DNA of 64,000 nucleotides from RQOF01 sp964461135 (GTDB taxonomy: Bacteria; Calditrichota; Calditrichia; RBG-13-44-9). The position numbers and the translations under genes were made by a program. A model generated the notes under the pieces. That model saw only the letters and a program-made list of their open reading frames with translations. It was not told the DNA's origin and did no database searches. The stretch spans positions 17,620-81,619 of the forward strand of contig CAYWTB010000013.1 in NCBI GenBank assembly GCA_964461135.1, read 5' to 3'. How positions within the stretch are numbered: position 1 is the first letter of the stretch; the number at the start of each line of letters is the position of its first letter. This document shows positions 56,572 through 64,000 of this stretch, one piece after another.

Positions 56572-57811
56572 AACAAATAAGAAAGTGACAGTTTGCATCT
56601 ACTGTTTATTTATCTGCTTTGCGGGTAAAGTCGTTTTTTCCAGTGAGCCAGAATTCCTGTTTTTCAGACAGTCGGAGATTTCCGGAATAAAAAATGCCTT
56701 TGATTCCGGAGATGAAGATATTGTGGCATTAGCCAGGAAACTCAAGGTATTGGCAGATTCTGTTCTGAAAACCGAACCTTTCAGCATAACCTTTCATCAC
56801 TCCCCTGCATTGAGTGAGGATCCCCATGATTATTACAGTGAAAGTCCCTACTGGTGGCCTGACCCGGATAATTCTGATGCTCCGTATATCCGACGTGATG
56901 GTGAAAGAAATCCGGATCGGTTTCTGGCACATAAAACCGCATTAAATGCCATGTACAGTTCGGTATTTATCCTCAGCTTGGCTGGTTATTTATGGGATAA
57001 TCCGTGTTATTGCAACCACGCCCGCCATTTGATACATACTTGGTTTATAGACCAGGAAACCCGCATGAATCCACATCTCCGGTATGCCCAGGCCATCCCC
57101 AATAAAAGCACCGGTCGGGGGGTAGGAATAATCGAAACGCGACATTTAGTCAAATTGATCGAAGCTGTGCACCTACTGCAAGCTACCGGCACGTGGGATA
57201 ATAAAATAGATCTTTCCCTGAAAGAATGGTTTTCACAGTATTTAAATTGGCTGTTCAAAAGTCCTAATGGCCTGGATGAAAAAAACCAGGGAAATAATCA
57301 TTCGAGCTGGTGGGGAGTACAAGTAGCCGCATTTTCCATTTTTACTGGAGAAGGAGAGATGATGTCTACAGTATGGGATTACTATAGTGATTTTCTTCTA
57401 CCCGGCCAGATGCTCGAAAATGGCAGTTTCCCAGAGGAGGAGGAAAGAACACTGTCACTATCTTATTCTGTTTTCAATCTGGATGCTCTCTTATATTTAT
57501 GCCGCTTAGCTGAACTGCAGGGCGAGGATCTCTGGAATTTTCGAACTAAATCGGGTACCAGCCTGGAAAATGCAGTAGAATATATTACACCATATTTATT
57601 GAAGCCGGATCAATGGAAAAAGGAGCAGATCAGGCCATTTTCCGTTCAAGGGCCGGTTTACCTGGCCTTTGCAGGTCTTTCCGGAGAGAACAGGGAGTCT
57701 CTGAAGACCTATTTGGAATACCGGAGACATGGTACTGAACAGAAAGAAACAGCTTTTAGGGATCCCTTTATCTTTCTGGTGGATATGGTAGTTATAAATT
57801 CACTCAAATAG
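56561..57811 (+). CDS. Second alginate_lyase-superfamily (PF05426) lyase
   Basis: About 416 residues; starts at 56555, 56561 or 56564 all overlap the stop of the GH88-GH2 gene, so translation is coupled. Signal peptide (about 5-28). DYYSESPYWWPDPDN and PYIRRDGERNPDRF match the paralogue at 51797; RMNPHLRYAQAIPN, GRGVGIIET and NNHSSWW follow in the same order. Same superfamily and presumed lyase role. The two copies are too divergent to be a recent duplication. Confidence 0.82.
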   Translation: MMSKTNKKVTVCIYCLFICFAGKVVFSSEPEFLFFRQSEISGIKNAFDSGDEDIVALARKLKVLADSVLKTEPFSITFHHSPALSEDPHDYYSESPYWWPDPDNSDAPYIRRDGERNPDRFLAHKTALNAMYSSVFILSLAGYLWDNPCYCNHARHLIHTWFIDQETRMNPHLRYAQAIPNKSTGRGVGIIETRHLVKLIEAVHLLQATGTWDNKIDLSLKEWFSQYLNWLFKSPNGLDEKNQGNNHSSWWGVQVAAFSIFTGEGEMMSTVWDYYSDFLLPGQMLENGSFPEEEERTLSLSYSVFNLDALLYLCRLAELQGEDLWNFRTKSGTSLENAVEYITPYLLKPDQWKKEQIRPFSVQGPVYLAFAGLSGENRESLKTYLEYRRHGTEQKETAFRDPFIFLVDMVVINSLK

Positions 57812-57942
57812 CTATGGCAATGATAATTTGTTAGATCATATGAATTGTGAATTAACCAGGATTGATAGAGATAATTGGCAAGAACCGGTTAAAAAACATA
57901 ACAGCGGAATTCAAAACCAGTTACATAGATAGAGGTTGAACG

Positions 57943-59040
57943 ATGATACTTCATATCAAAAAAGCTTCCCAATGCAAATTCGACCAGGTTTCCCTGGGAG
58001 AAGTGATGTTGCGCCTGGATCCGGGGGAAGGACGTATTCATACCACTCGTTCTTTCCGGGTCTGGGAAGGAGGAGGGGAATACAATGTTGCAAGGGGATT
58101 GCGACGCTGTTTCGGAATGAGAACGGCGGTGGTAACCGCCTTTGCCGATAACTCGGTTGGCCGGCTGGTGGAGGATCTGATATTGCAGGGGGGAATTGAT
58201 CCAGGATGGATAAAATGGGTACCGTATGACGGAACCGGAAGAACGGTACGCAACGGATTGAATTTTACCGAGCGTGGATTTGGCGTCCGCGGGGCAGTGG
58301 GTTGTTCGGATCGCGGTCTGACGGCAGCGTCCCAGCTCAGGAAGGGAGATATTGACTGGGAGACGATCTTCGGGAAAGAGGGAGTTCGCTGGTTTCATAC
58401 CGGTGGTATTTTTGCCGCATTATCTGAAACGACTCCCGGGGTAATACTTGAGGCTATAAAAGTTGCGAAGAAATACGGAACCATTATTTCCTATGATCTG
58501 AATTATCGTCCCTCCCTCTGGAAATCGATTGGCGGAAGGGATAAAGCCAGACAGGTAAATGCGGAAATCGCCGGCCTGGTGGATGTCATGCTCGGAAACG
58601 AAGAAGATTTCACGGCCAGTCTGGGATTTGCGGTGGAAGGAATGGATGAAAATCTTTCTCAGCTGGAGATTGATAAATTCAAACGGATGATTGAAAAAGT
58701 GGTAAACACGTATCCCAATTTTAAGCTGGTGGCCACCACCCTGCGTGGGGTAAAAACCGCTACAGTGAATGACTGGGGAGCCATCTGCTGGTATCAGGGA
58801 AAATATTATGAAGCGATTCATCGCCCGAACCTGGAGATTTTTGACCGTGTGGGTGGAGGGGACAGCTTTGCTTCCGGTTTGATTTACGGATTAATGACCG
58901 GCGCAGGCCCGGAAAAGGCGGTGAATTATGGGGCGGCCCACGGAGCCCTGGCCATGACCACTCCGGGCGACACATCCATGGCTACTCTTAAAGAGGTGGA
59001 AAAACTGATGGGGGGTGGCAGTGCCCGGGTGGAGAGATGA
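57943..59040 (+). CDS. kdgK: 2-keto-3-deoxygluconate kinase (PfkB family)
   Basis: 365 residues. LGEVMLRLDPGEG at the N-terminus, GGGEYNVARGLRR, the substrate-binding SYDLNYRPSLW, the GNEEDF segment and the catalytic Asp307 in GGGDSFASG. It phosphorylates KDG to KDPG. Next to KDPG aldolase and in a uronate locus, KDG is the obvious substrate; other PfkB sugars cannot be excluded from sequence alone. The ribosome site GAGG is 9 bases before the ATG. Confidence 0.88.
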   Translation: MILHIKKASQCKFDQVSLGEVMLRLDPGEGRIHTTRSFRVWEGGGEYNVARGLRRCFGMRTAVVTAFADNSVGRLVEDLILQGGIDPGWIKWVPYDGTGRTVRNGLNFTERGFGVRGAVGCSDRGLTAASQLRKGDIDWETIFGKEGVRWFHTGGIFAALSETTPGVILEAIKVAKKYGTIISYDLNYRPSLWKSIGGRDKARQVNAEIAGLVDVMLGNEEDFTASLGFAVEGMDENLSQLEIDKFKRMIEKVVNTYPNFKLVATTLRGVKTATVNDWGAICWYQGKYYEAIHRPNLEIFDRVGGGDSFASGLIYGLMTGAGPEKAVNYGAAHGALAMTTPGDTSMATLKEVEKLMGGGSARVER

Positions 59041-59069
59041 AATTTGTAGTTTTTTAAGAAAAAAGCCTG

Positions 59070-59092
59070 CCTGGCAAGCGAAGCTTGACAGG
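59070..59092. repeat. Hairpin in the kdgK-eda spacer
   Basis: CCTGGCAAGC, GAA loop, GCTTGACAGG: 9 of 10 pairs. AAGAAAAAAG lies on both sides. Read on minus it is followed by GC and six T residues. It looks like a small interspersed hairpin rather than a terminator for kdgK. Confidence 0.6.
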
Positions 59093-59228
59093 AAATAAGA
59101 AAAAAGGGGAAGATAAAGTTTCGGCAGCAACAACCTGGCAGTAAAGATTGGATACCGGCTTGTGAGGCAGGTTATAATAAAAAAGCAGATATTTTCTGGA
59201 AAAATGATAGACAACATGTAGGTAAGCC

Positions 59229-59852
59229 ATGAATGAGATATTTGACATTTTTGAAAAGATACGAATTATTCCGGTCGTAACGATTCACGATGTACAGGAT
59301 GCCGGTCCACTGGCGGATGCTCTGGTTGAGGGAGGAGTACCCTGTGCAGAAATTACTTTCCGAACGGCTGCTGCTGAGGATACCCTCCGCTCTCTGTCAC
59401 GGCGTTATGACCTCCTTCTGGGTGCCGGATCGGTTTTGAACGTCGATCAGTTGAAAAGAGCAGTTGATGCCGGTGCCAGGTTTATCGTATCGCCCGGTTT
59501 CAATCCCACGGTTGTCCAATATTGTCTGGATCAAAACATTCCGGTTACTCCGGGAACCTGTACACCAACCGACTTTACATTGGCATTGGAACATGGACTA
59601 TTGGTGGTAAAGTTTTTTCCGGCTGAATCCCTGGGGGGTCTGGCAACCCTCAAAGCAATGAGTGCTCCTTTTCCCATGTTGAAATTCATTCCCACAGGCG
59701 GAATTAATCAGAAGAATGTGAAAGAATACCTGAAATTTCCTCAGGTAATAGCTTGCGGGGGAAGCTGGATGGTGAGCCGGGATTTATTAATGAAAAGGGA
59801 TTTTAAGCAAATTTTAAAGTTAGTACAGGAGGCCGCTGTTCTCAGCCACTAA
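59229..59852 (+). CDS. eda: KDPG / 4-hydroxy-2-oxoglutarate aldolase
   Basis: A 207-residue class I aldolase. Glu41 and Arg45 in AEITFRT, GAGSVLN, FIVSPGFNP, and Schiff-base Lys128 in VVKFFPAE. The C-terminal PTGGI and ACGGSWM phosphate-binding loops are present. It splits KDPG into pyruvate and glyceraldehyde-3-phosphate, the last step of the uronate pathway in this locus. Confidence 0.95.
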   Translation: MNEIFDIFEKIRIIPVVTIHDVQDAGPLADALVEGGVPCAEITFRTAAAEDTLRSLSRRYDLLLGAGSVLNVDQLKRAVDAGARFIVSPGFNPTVVQYCLDQNIPVTPGTCTPTDFTLALEHGLLVVKFFPAESLGGLATLKAMSAPFPMLKFIPTGGINQKNVKEYLKFPQVIACGGSWMVSRDLLMKRDFKQILKLVQEAAVLSH

Positions 59853-60745
59853 ACTTCGGTTCTGTTATATTTAGAGATGACTGACATTAGTGCTTTATTT
59901 TTCAAGGAAAGAAAGATCTCCACAGTATAAACAAATTAAATACAGCGATATACTTACCGTTTTTTCGGTAACATATCCTCTTTGATGATTTCGTCATAAA
60001 TCAAGAGTTCCGTATAGCAAGCTTTGTCAATACCGTTTATACGGAATAAAAGTTCAAAGTATTACGGAATTTTTTTAAATCTCTTGAGAAATTTTTTTTC
60101 AAGATCCAGACGTATTTGGGATTAGCTGGATAGTCAGCGATATCGGATGCTCCCATAGAACGCCAGGAGGAGATAATGAATATGGAGTTGTCAACCGGTC
60201 CGGGAAGTTTCAGGGCCAGTACCAGATCTTCGTTTGGACCGGCAGAGTGCGTAGTAGTCTTGAATACCTGCATGGAATCAGTTCCGTGAGGTGTATATTT
60301 TATCATACTGGTGTGAGATAGAAAAATCAAAATGAGATTTTGACAAAGTGTATTTTAAAATGTATAAAGTTTTGATACTTCCTACAAATATAATATTATA
60401 TTCATTCAGAAGCTTCGGGCCCAGTGAAGAAGACCTTCGCAGCACCGGTTTCTGATTGGTTGAATACAGGATAGACAAAATCGAAGACAGACGCCAGATA
60501 ATATGATATGGGAACTAAGGCTCATCTGCCGGTCTCAGGTCTTTTTTTGGATGCAACAGATTAAATTTTTCCAGATCCTCACAGGAGTTGATTTTTCACT
60601 TCAGCATGGCCAGCACTTCTGATCAGTTTCATTGTATTCATAAAAAAGAAATGATCACCGACGGCAATAAGTAACCGGAAAGGTGTTTGAAATTAATTAT
60701 TGCAATCTGTTATGATATCTTTTAAATTTGACAGCCTTAAAATAA
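59853..60745. other. Gene-poor spacer between the PUL and tRNA-Arg
   Basis: About 890 bp. The only candidate is the minus-strand frame at 60037-60330, listed separately. I see no terminator with a T tract directly after eda. The DNA composition becomes more AT-rich from about 60300 on. Confidence 0.5.
60037..60330 (-). pseudogene. Short unidentified frame, possible gene remnant
   Basis: A 97-residue frame (or 89 from the second Met). Its middle has protein-like composition (LALKLPGP, IFIISSWRSMG) and a basic C-terminus, unlike an antisense shadow since nothing overlaps it. No family recognised. It could be the tail of a decayed gene. Confidence 0.3.
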
Positions 60746-60819
60746 GCGCCAGTAGCTCAACTGGACAGAGCATCGGTCTACGGAACCGAAGGTTTGGGGT
60801 TCGACTCCCTACTGGCGCA
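60746..60819 (+). tRNA. tRNA-Arg (anticodon ACG)
   Basis: A complete cloverleaf: 7-bp acceptor stem GCGCCAG/CTGGCGC, D arm with AGCTCAACTGGACAGAGC, anticodon stem TCGGT/ACCGA with loop CTACGGA (anticodon ACG, read as ICG), T loop TTCGACT, and discriminator A at 60819. CCA is not encoded. The DNA just after its 3' end changes to an AT-rich small-gene region, so it is a good candidate attachment site. Confidence 0.96.
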
Positions 60820-60956
60820 CTAATGAAAAATCAAGTTATTACAACGGTTTCAGCCACTTCCAATGGGGGTGGCTGTTTCTGTTTCGGGCAATACTTGGTA
60901 TTATTTGCGTAAATATTGCGATATAAATTTGGAATATTTAAAATGGAATATGAAGA

Positions 60957-61850
60957 ATGGAAAATATGGCCTCCATTGATATTAAAAAAGATAAAGAGAA
61001 AATTTATAATGACCCCCCTGATACATTTCTTTATGTAGATGACAATTACTATTTTTTTGTAACGGGAATGGGAGATTCCCTTGAAATTGATATTTCCCCA
61101 TCGGCAGATATTTCTAAAATAGATATATCTGAATATACCGTGCACAGTGTTGATTCAAAAAATGTCCTGAAGAAGGATAAAAATGGATTTATGGGATGGC
61201 AAAAAAACAATGAATATTGTTATTCTTTTTGCAATAAATCTGATTGGGATTTAATAATGAACTGGAAAAAAAGGGTTGGATTAAAAGATGAACATATTGA
61301 TTCAGGTATACCCTTTATTCATATTGACATATATAGTCCAAACCTTGAAAAGTGGTGGATACTAATTAGTCCAATAATTGGATTGTTTTCAATAAAAAAG
61401 GAAATTAGAGAAGATATATATCGAAAATTTAGGAAGGTAACAATTTTGAGATTGAAAAAACTGATTAAAGAATATGAAAAAATAATAAAAAAAATAACAA
61501 TATCATATCCAGGAATTGTTGAAGAATTTATTGAAAGGAAATATGAGTACGATATGTATTTGGAAAAACTACAAAAGGAAAGAACCGGTTACTTAAAGTT
61601 TCTTTATCCCCTAATAAGGCCAGCATTTTTAGCACTTGAACGGTGTGATATGAATGCAAAAGAACAAGTAAATGCGATAAAAACCCTGTTTAAATTAGGA
61701 AATTTTGATGATTTTGATAAAAAATACAGGAAGAAATTTAAAATCAATGGTGAAACGCATTATGAAATTGACGAAGAATTGGAATTTGCCTATATCGCTA
61801 AGATAAGAGAAGCATCTTTGAAAACAGTACCAAAACCCGTGAAAATTTAG
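60957..61850 (+). CDS. Unknown protein of the tRNA-linked element
   Basis: 297 residues, rich in Lys, Ile and Glu. N-terminal half with aromatic strands (TFLYVDDNYYFFVTGMG), a short hydrophobic segment WWILISPIIGLFSI near residue 135 that is marginal as a membrane span, then a basic, coiled-coil-like stretch (about 150-225). I do not recognise a family. The start may be 60966. As the first gene of the element it might be cargo. Confidence 0.55.
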   Translation: MENMASIDIKKDKEKIYNDPPDTFLYVDDNYYFFVTGMGDSLEIDISPSADISKIDISEYTVHSVDSKNVLKKDKNGFMGWQKNNEYCYSFCNKSDWDLIMNWKKRVGLKDEHIDSGIPFIHIDIYSPNLEKWWILISPIIGLFSIKKEIREDIYRKFRKVTILRLKKLIKEYEKIIKKITISYPGIVEEFIERKYEYDMYLEKLQKERTGYLKFLYPLIRPAFLALERCDMNAKEQVNAIKTLFKLGNFDDFDKKYRKKFKINGETHYEIDEELEFAYIAKIREASLKTVPKPVKI

Positions 61851-61961
61851 ATCGGTTATTTGATTAATTATCAATTAATATCCCCCCTCTTTTCGATTTC
61901 TTAAAAACTTTAAAAGCCCGCTTTTTTTAAAAAGAACCCCCCTTGTTGTTTTTGATTATGA

Positions 61962-61982
61962 AAAATTTGTTTTGCAAATTTT
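61962..61982. promoter_or_regulatory. Inverted repeat before the excisionase-like gene
   Basis: AAAATTTG, 5-base spacer, CAAATTTT: perfect 8-bp arms, 13 bp before the GTG. A plausible operator for the small HTH protein or another element regulator. Confidence 0.5.
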
Positions 61983-61994
61983 AAATGGAATTAA

Positions 61995-62219
61995 GTGGTC
62001 TGGGTTGCAGTGCAAGATAATAAAGCAAAAATCTATGATGTATGTCCTCGTTGGTTAACGAAGAGTGCAGCGGCAAAATATACCTGTTGTTCAACCAAAA
62101 CAATCGAGCGGATGATTAATTCGGGATTGATACCCTTTACCAGATTGGGGAGACACAATTATCGAATAGATAAGAATGATCTGGATAGGATTTTGGAGAA
62201 AAAGAAAGTTCGTTTGTAA
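61995..62219 (+). CDS. Excisionase-like winged-helix DNA-binding protein
   Basis: 74 residues from a GTG. The MerR/excisionase-type HTH is clear: WLTKSAAAKYTCCSTKTIERMI, NSGLIPFTRLGRHNYRIDKNDL. Such small proteins direct excision or control early genes in integrated elements. Whether it acts with an integrase cannot be told here. Confidence 0.8.
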   Translation: MVWVAVQDNKAKIYDVCPRWLTKSAAAKYTCCSTKTIERMINSGLIPFTRLGRHNYRIDKNDLDRILEKKKVRL

Positions 62220-62243
62220 ATAAACCATAATAAATAATGTACA

Positions 62244-62495
62244 ATGGATAATCCTTACATCACTAAAGATATTTACCTTACCGCCTTTCTCCTTATACAT
62301 GGATTCCCATTACGATATTTGACTACAGAGGACAGGGTCGTATTCTTTCATTTTGATTCAACCGAAGAATTAGAAGAAATCATTTTAAAATATTTTTCAA
62401 GAAATACCACCGTAGAACCAACAAGATTTCTTGATGAAATAAAGCAGCTGAGACACTTAGTACAAGATACACTGAGACAAATAAAAGCGGATTAA
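62244..62495 (+). CDS. DUF5659-like small protein
   Basis: 83 residues. YLTAFLLIHGFPLRYL, then RVVFFHFDSTEELEEIILKYFS, then a Pro and FLDEIKQLRHLV: the layout of DUF5659 proteins, which are common in integrated elements. Function unknown. It lies 24 bp after the excisionase-like gene. Confidence 0.65.
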   Translation: MDNPYITKDIYLTAFLLIHGFPLRYLTTEDRVVFFHFDSTEELEEIILKYFSRNTTVEPTRFLDEIKQLRHLVQDTLRQIKAD

Positions 62496-62560
62496 AATGA
62501 ATTAACAAGAAAAACATTTTAGCTACAAATAATTAAGCTAATGACAATGGATAATGGAAA

Positions 62561-62887
62561 TTGAGTAACATACAACCATACAATTATTTTACAGTTTCTC
62601 ATAAATTGATTGAATATAAAAAGAACGGAATAACCAGGAGGCTGATTGTTGAAATGAATGCTTCTGATTTAAAATTGTACATTGTCCTATGTCATCTTGC
62701 AAACAGGTTTTCTTCTGCAACATTTTTCCATACCGATGAGAAGCTTTGTATTAAAACGGGAGTATCCAGAATGTCGCTTCACAGAAGTCGGAAAAAATTA
62801 AAAAGTTTGGGACTCTTAGTAGATTATAAACCGGGTCATTCTGGTTATGCAACTGAATATACCATGAAGATTGCCAGCCCCGTGTAA
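62561..62887 (+). CDS. Replication-type helix-turn-helix protein
   Basis: 108 residues from a TTG. It resembles the N-terminal winged helix of plasmid and phage replication organisers: ASDLKLYIVLCHLANRF, then KTGVSRMSLHRSRKKLKSLGLL. The stop at 62885 lies in the first of six TGTTAC/GTAACA repeats. Reading on in the same frame past the stop gives GNSAVTQLCNMGVTP, the repeat-encoded peptide seen in longer proteins of this type, so this copy may be truncated by a nonsense change. Confidence 0.65.
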   Translation: MSNIQPYNYFTVSHKLIEYKKNGITRRLIVEMNASDLKLYIVLCHLANRFSSATFFHTDEKLCIKTGVSRMSLHRSRKKLKSLGLLVDYKPGHSGYATEYTMKIASPV

Positions 62888-62946
62888 CGTCTGTGTTACT
62901 CTCTGGGTAACAGTGCTGTTACACAATTATGTAACATGGGTGTTAC
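62884..62946. repeat. Iteron-like alternating inverted repeats, candidate origin
   Basis: Alternating GTAAC(A/G) and TGTTAC at 62884, 62894, 62907, 62917, 62931 and 62941, six copies in about 63 bp, with a very AT-rich stretch directly after (62950-63000). Repeats next to a replication protein plus an AT-rich region are the usual layout of an iteron origin. Confidence 0.65.
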
Positions 62947-63112
62947 ACCTATTAAAAAATAAGTATTAAAAAATAAAGTTAAAGTAACTAAATAAGTTTC
63001 TCTGGTGTTTTTGTCAATGAATTGAGCATTAGATCATTTAAAATCAAAAAAAATGTCCGAAAAAGTAACGATATTACACAATTACTATAAAATTACAGCG
63101 AGAATTGTTTAG

Positions 63113-63307
63113 ATGCAGAAATTGAATAATCGACAGAAAGAGTTTGCCGAAGAATTTGCATTGACATTGATGTCTGATGGTTGGAAAGAAGCAAGGGAAA
63201 AAGCAAAAGAATTATATTCAGATAAACAGTTTTATAGGTTAATGAAAAATGAAAAATTCAACAGGTATCTTTATGAAAAAATCAGAGCATATTCAAAAGA
63301 AAATTGA
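63113..63307 (+). CDS. Terminase-small-subunit-like small protein
   Basis: 64 residues. LNNRQKEFAEEFALTLMSDG resembles the N-terminal helix of terminase small subunits; the rest is helical and basic. Too short for a complete terminase, and the match is weak, so the function is open. Confidence 0.5.
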   Translation: MQKLNNRQKEFAEEFALTLMSDGWKEAREKAKELYSDKQFYRLMKNEKFNRYLYEKIRAYSKEN

Positions 63308-63329
63308 ATTTTTTCAGTCCATAAAAAAC

Positions 63330-63346
63330 TCTCTGTAAAACAGAGA
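63330..63346 (-). terminator. Short hairpin with T tract on minus
   Basis: TCTCTGT-AAA-ACAGAGA, a perfect 7-bp stem. Read on minus it is followed by GTTTTTTAT. It might end transcription entering from the right; weak. Confidence 0.4.
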
Positions 63347-63445
63347 AAAAACAGAGAACTTGTTAAACTCGAGGTTTTTGTAAACTATAAAAAAGGGAAC
63401 TGACTTTCAAAATAATTTTCAGAAACCATAAAAAAGGGGGTTGGG

Positions 63446-63613
63446 ATGTCAAAAAAGAGATTAACACCAGTTCAATCAATCCGGCGAAAGTGTATTGATT
63501 GCAGCGGGGGTTTATTGAGTGAAGTGAGGGAATGTCTTATATCAGATTGTCCGCTATATGCTTATCGTATGGGTAAGAATCCGAATCGTAAAAATAAGGC
63601 TAAGAGTGCATAA
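63446..63613 (+). CDS. Cys-rich 55-residue element protein
   Basis: Not long enough for usual ORF cut-offs. GGGGGTTGGG then ATG; 55 residues with RKCIDCSGGLLSEVRECLIS and DCPLYAYRMGKNP. Four cysteines spaced CxxC...C....C indicate zinc binding. Very similar small proteins (CxDCSGG ... CPLYPYRMG) are common in prophages and integrated elements; their role is unknown. Confidence 0.75.
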   Translation: MSKKRLTPVQSIRRKCIDCSGGLLSEVRECLISDCPLYAYRMGKNPNRKNKAKSA

Positions 63614-63798
63614 ACTAAGTTTACAGTAGGTTGACACCCTACACGTGAGAATGCCTGATTTGTCGTCGCTTGTCCCCTTATGCGTGAGGGAATAGAAATT
63701 ATATTACAAAAAATATGGTAAGTTATGATTTTTATATTAAGCTAAATGATTCGTATATTTCTCAAAGTAATTATCAACAATATTTTTTGAGATGATGA

Positions 63799-63951
63799 AT
63801 GGCTAATTTGCATCATAACATTTTTTATTTTTATCGCGGTGCAAAATTAAAGGATTCAGAACTTGAAAGGCAGTTAGAAGATAATACCACCAAGGCATTG
63901 ATCAATGTTTTGGAAAATGGTGAAATGAGTATAGTAATTAAATTCTTATAG
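63799..63951 (+). CDS. Short frame, probable start of a longer element gene
   Basis: 50 residues: MANLHHNIFYFYRGAK, then ERQLEDNTTKALINVLENGE. The composition is protein-like and the second segment looks conserved, but the frame stops at 63949. It may be the N-terminal piece of a larger protein cut by a stop or frameshift. Not identified. Confidence 0.4.
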   Translation: MANLHHNIFYFYRGAKLKDSELERQLEDNTTKALINVLENGEMSIVIKFL

Positions 63952-64000
63952 GGCTTCACAAAACTCTTAGTTTATTATTATAAGTCATGATATTTGGTAC

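Larger units (their letters stand above)
60820..64000 (+). mobile_element. Putative element integrated at tRNA-Arg, left part
   Basis: Directly after the tRNA gene the DNA is more AT-rich, and a run of short genes appears, all on plus: an unknown protein, an excisionase-like HTH protein, a DUF5659-like protein, a replication-type HTH protein with iteron-like repeats, a terminase-small-subunit-like peptide and a Cys-rich protein. No integrase gene and no repeat of the tRNA 3' end lie inside the window, so the far border is beyond 64000. A plasmid-like or phage-satellite origin is inferred. Confidence 0.6.

Noticed and set aside
62884..62946. CRISPR array
   Set aside because: Units are 6 bases, alternate in direction and have no uniform spacers; they fit iterons. 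No CRISPR array or cas gene was found anywhere in the window.

Overview
The window reads as a chromosomal segment of an uncultured-type bacterium of the FCB superphylum outside classical Bacteroidetes (Marinimicrobia, Calditrichota, KSB1 or Ignavibacteria-like). The main clue is six secreted proteins ending in a Por/type IX secretion C-terminal sorting domain (YPNPFNPST-type motif), together with PorV-like barrels and a carboxypeptidase-domain TonB receptor. No ribosomal RNA gene is present, so the phylum is inferred only from protein style.

Region 1 (about 1-15.2 kb) is housekeeping and mostly on the minus strand: the start of a YacP-like RNase, hpnE-hpnD-hpnC (squalene synthesis), cdsA, an eIF2B-like protein, cutA, ddl and gltX; then glnS on plus; then a DedA protein, ispF, ispD, a strong terminator, an HtrA/DegP protease and a membrane zinc peptidase. 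A nitroreductase gene on plus closes the block.

Region 2 (16.6-59.9 kb) is one long co-directional polysaccharide utilisation locus for uronate polymers, most likely alginate plus a glucuronate-containing glycan. Its surface enzymes are two PL6 lyases with the Lys/Arg catalytic pair intact, a PL17 oligoalginate lyase, another heparinase II/III-type lyase, two alginate_lyase (PF05426) proteins, a GH88-GH2 fusion and several beta-helix proteins. Uptake is represented by a TonB-dependent receptor, a 741-residue T9SS partner in the place where SusD would be expected, a PorV-like protein, a FadL-like barrel and an ExuT-type MFS permease. Cytoplasmic steps are KdgF (opening of the unsaturated sugar), a DEH-reductase-like SDR, KduI, KduD, a KdgK-like kinase and KDPG aldolase, which together lead to pyruvate and glyceraldehyde-3-phosphate. 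A FadR-type GntR regulator sits in the locus, and an exact 12-bp motif in front of its own gene recurs in front of the TonB receptor gene. A degraded IS1182-type element sits between kduD and the regulator.

Region 3 (60.7-64.0 kb) starts at a tRNA-Arg(ACG) gene. It is AT-rich and holds small genes typical of an integrated plasmid or phage-like element: an excisionase-like HTH protein, a DUF5659-like protein, a replication-type HTH protein followed at once by alternating inverted TGTTAC repeats (a likely iteron origin), a terminase-small-subunit-like peptide and a Cys-rich 55-residue protein. No integrase and no second attachment site lie inside the window, so the far end is not seen.
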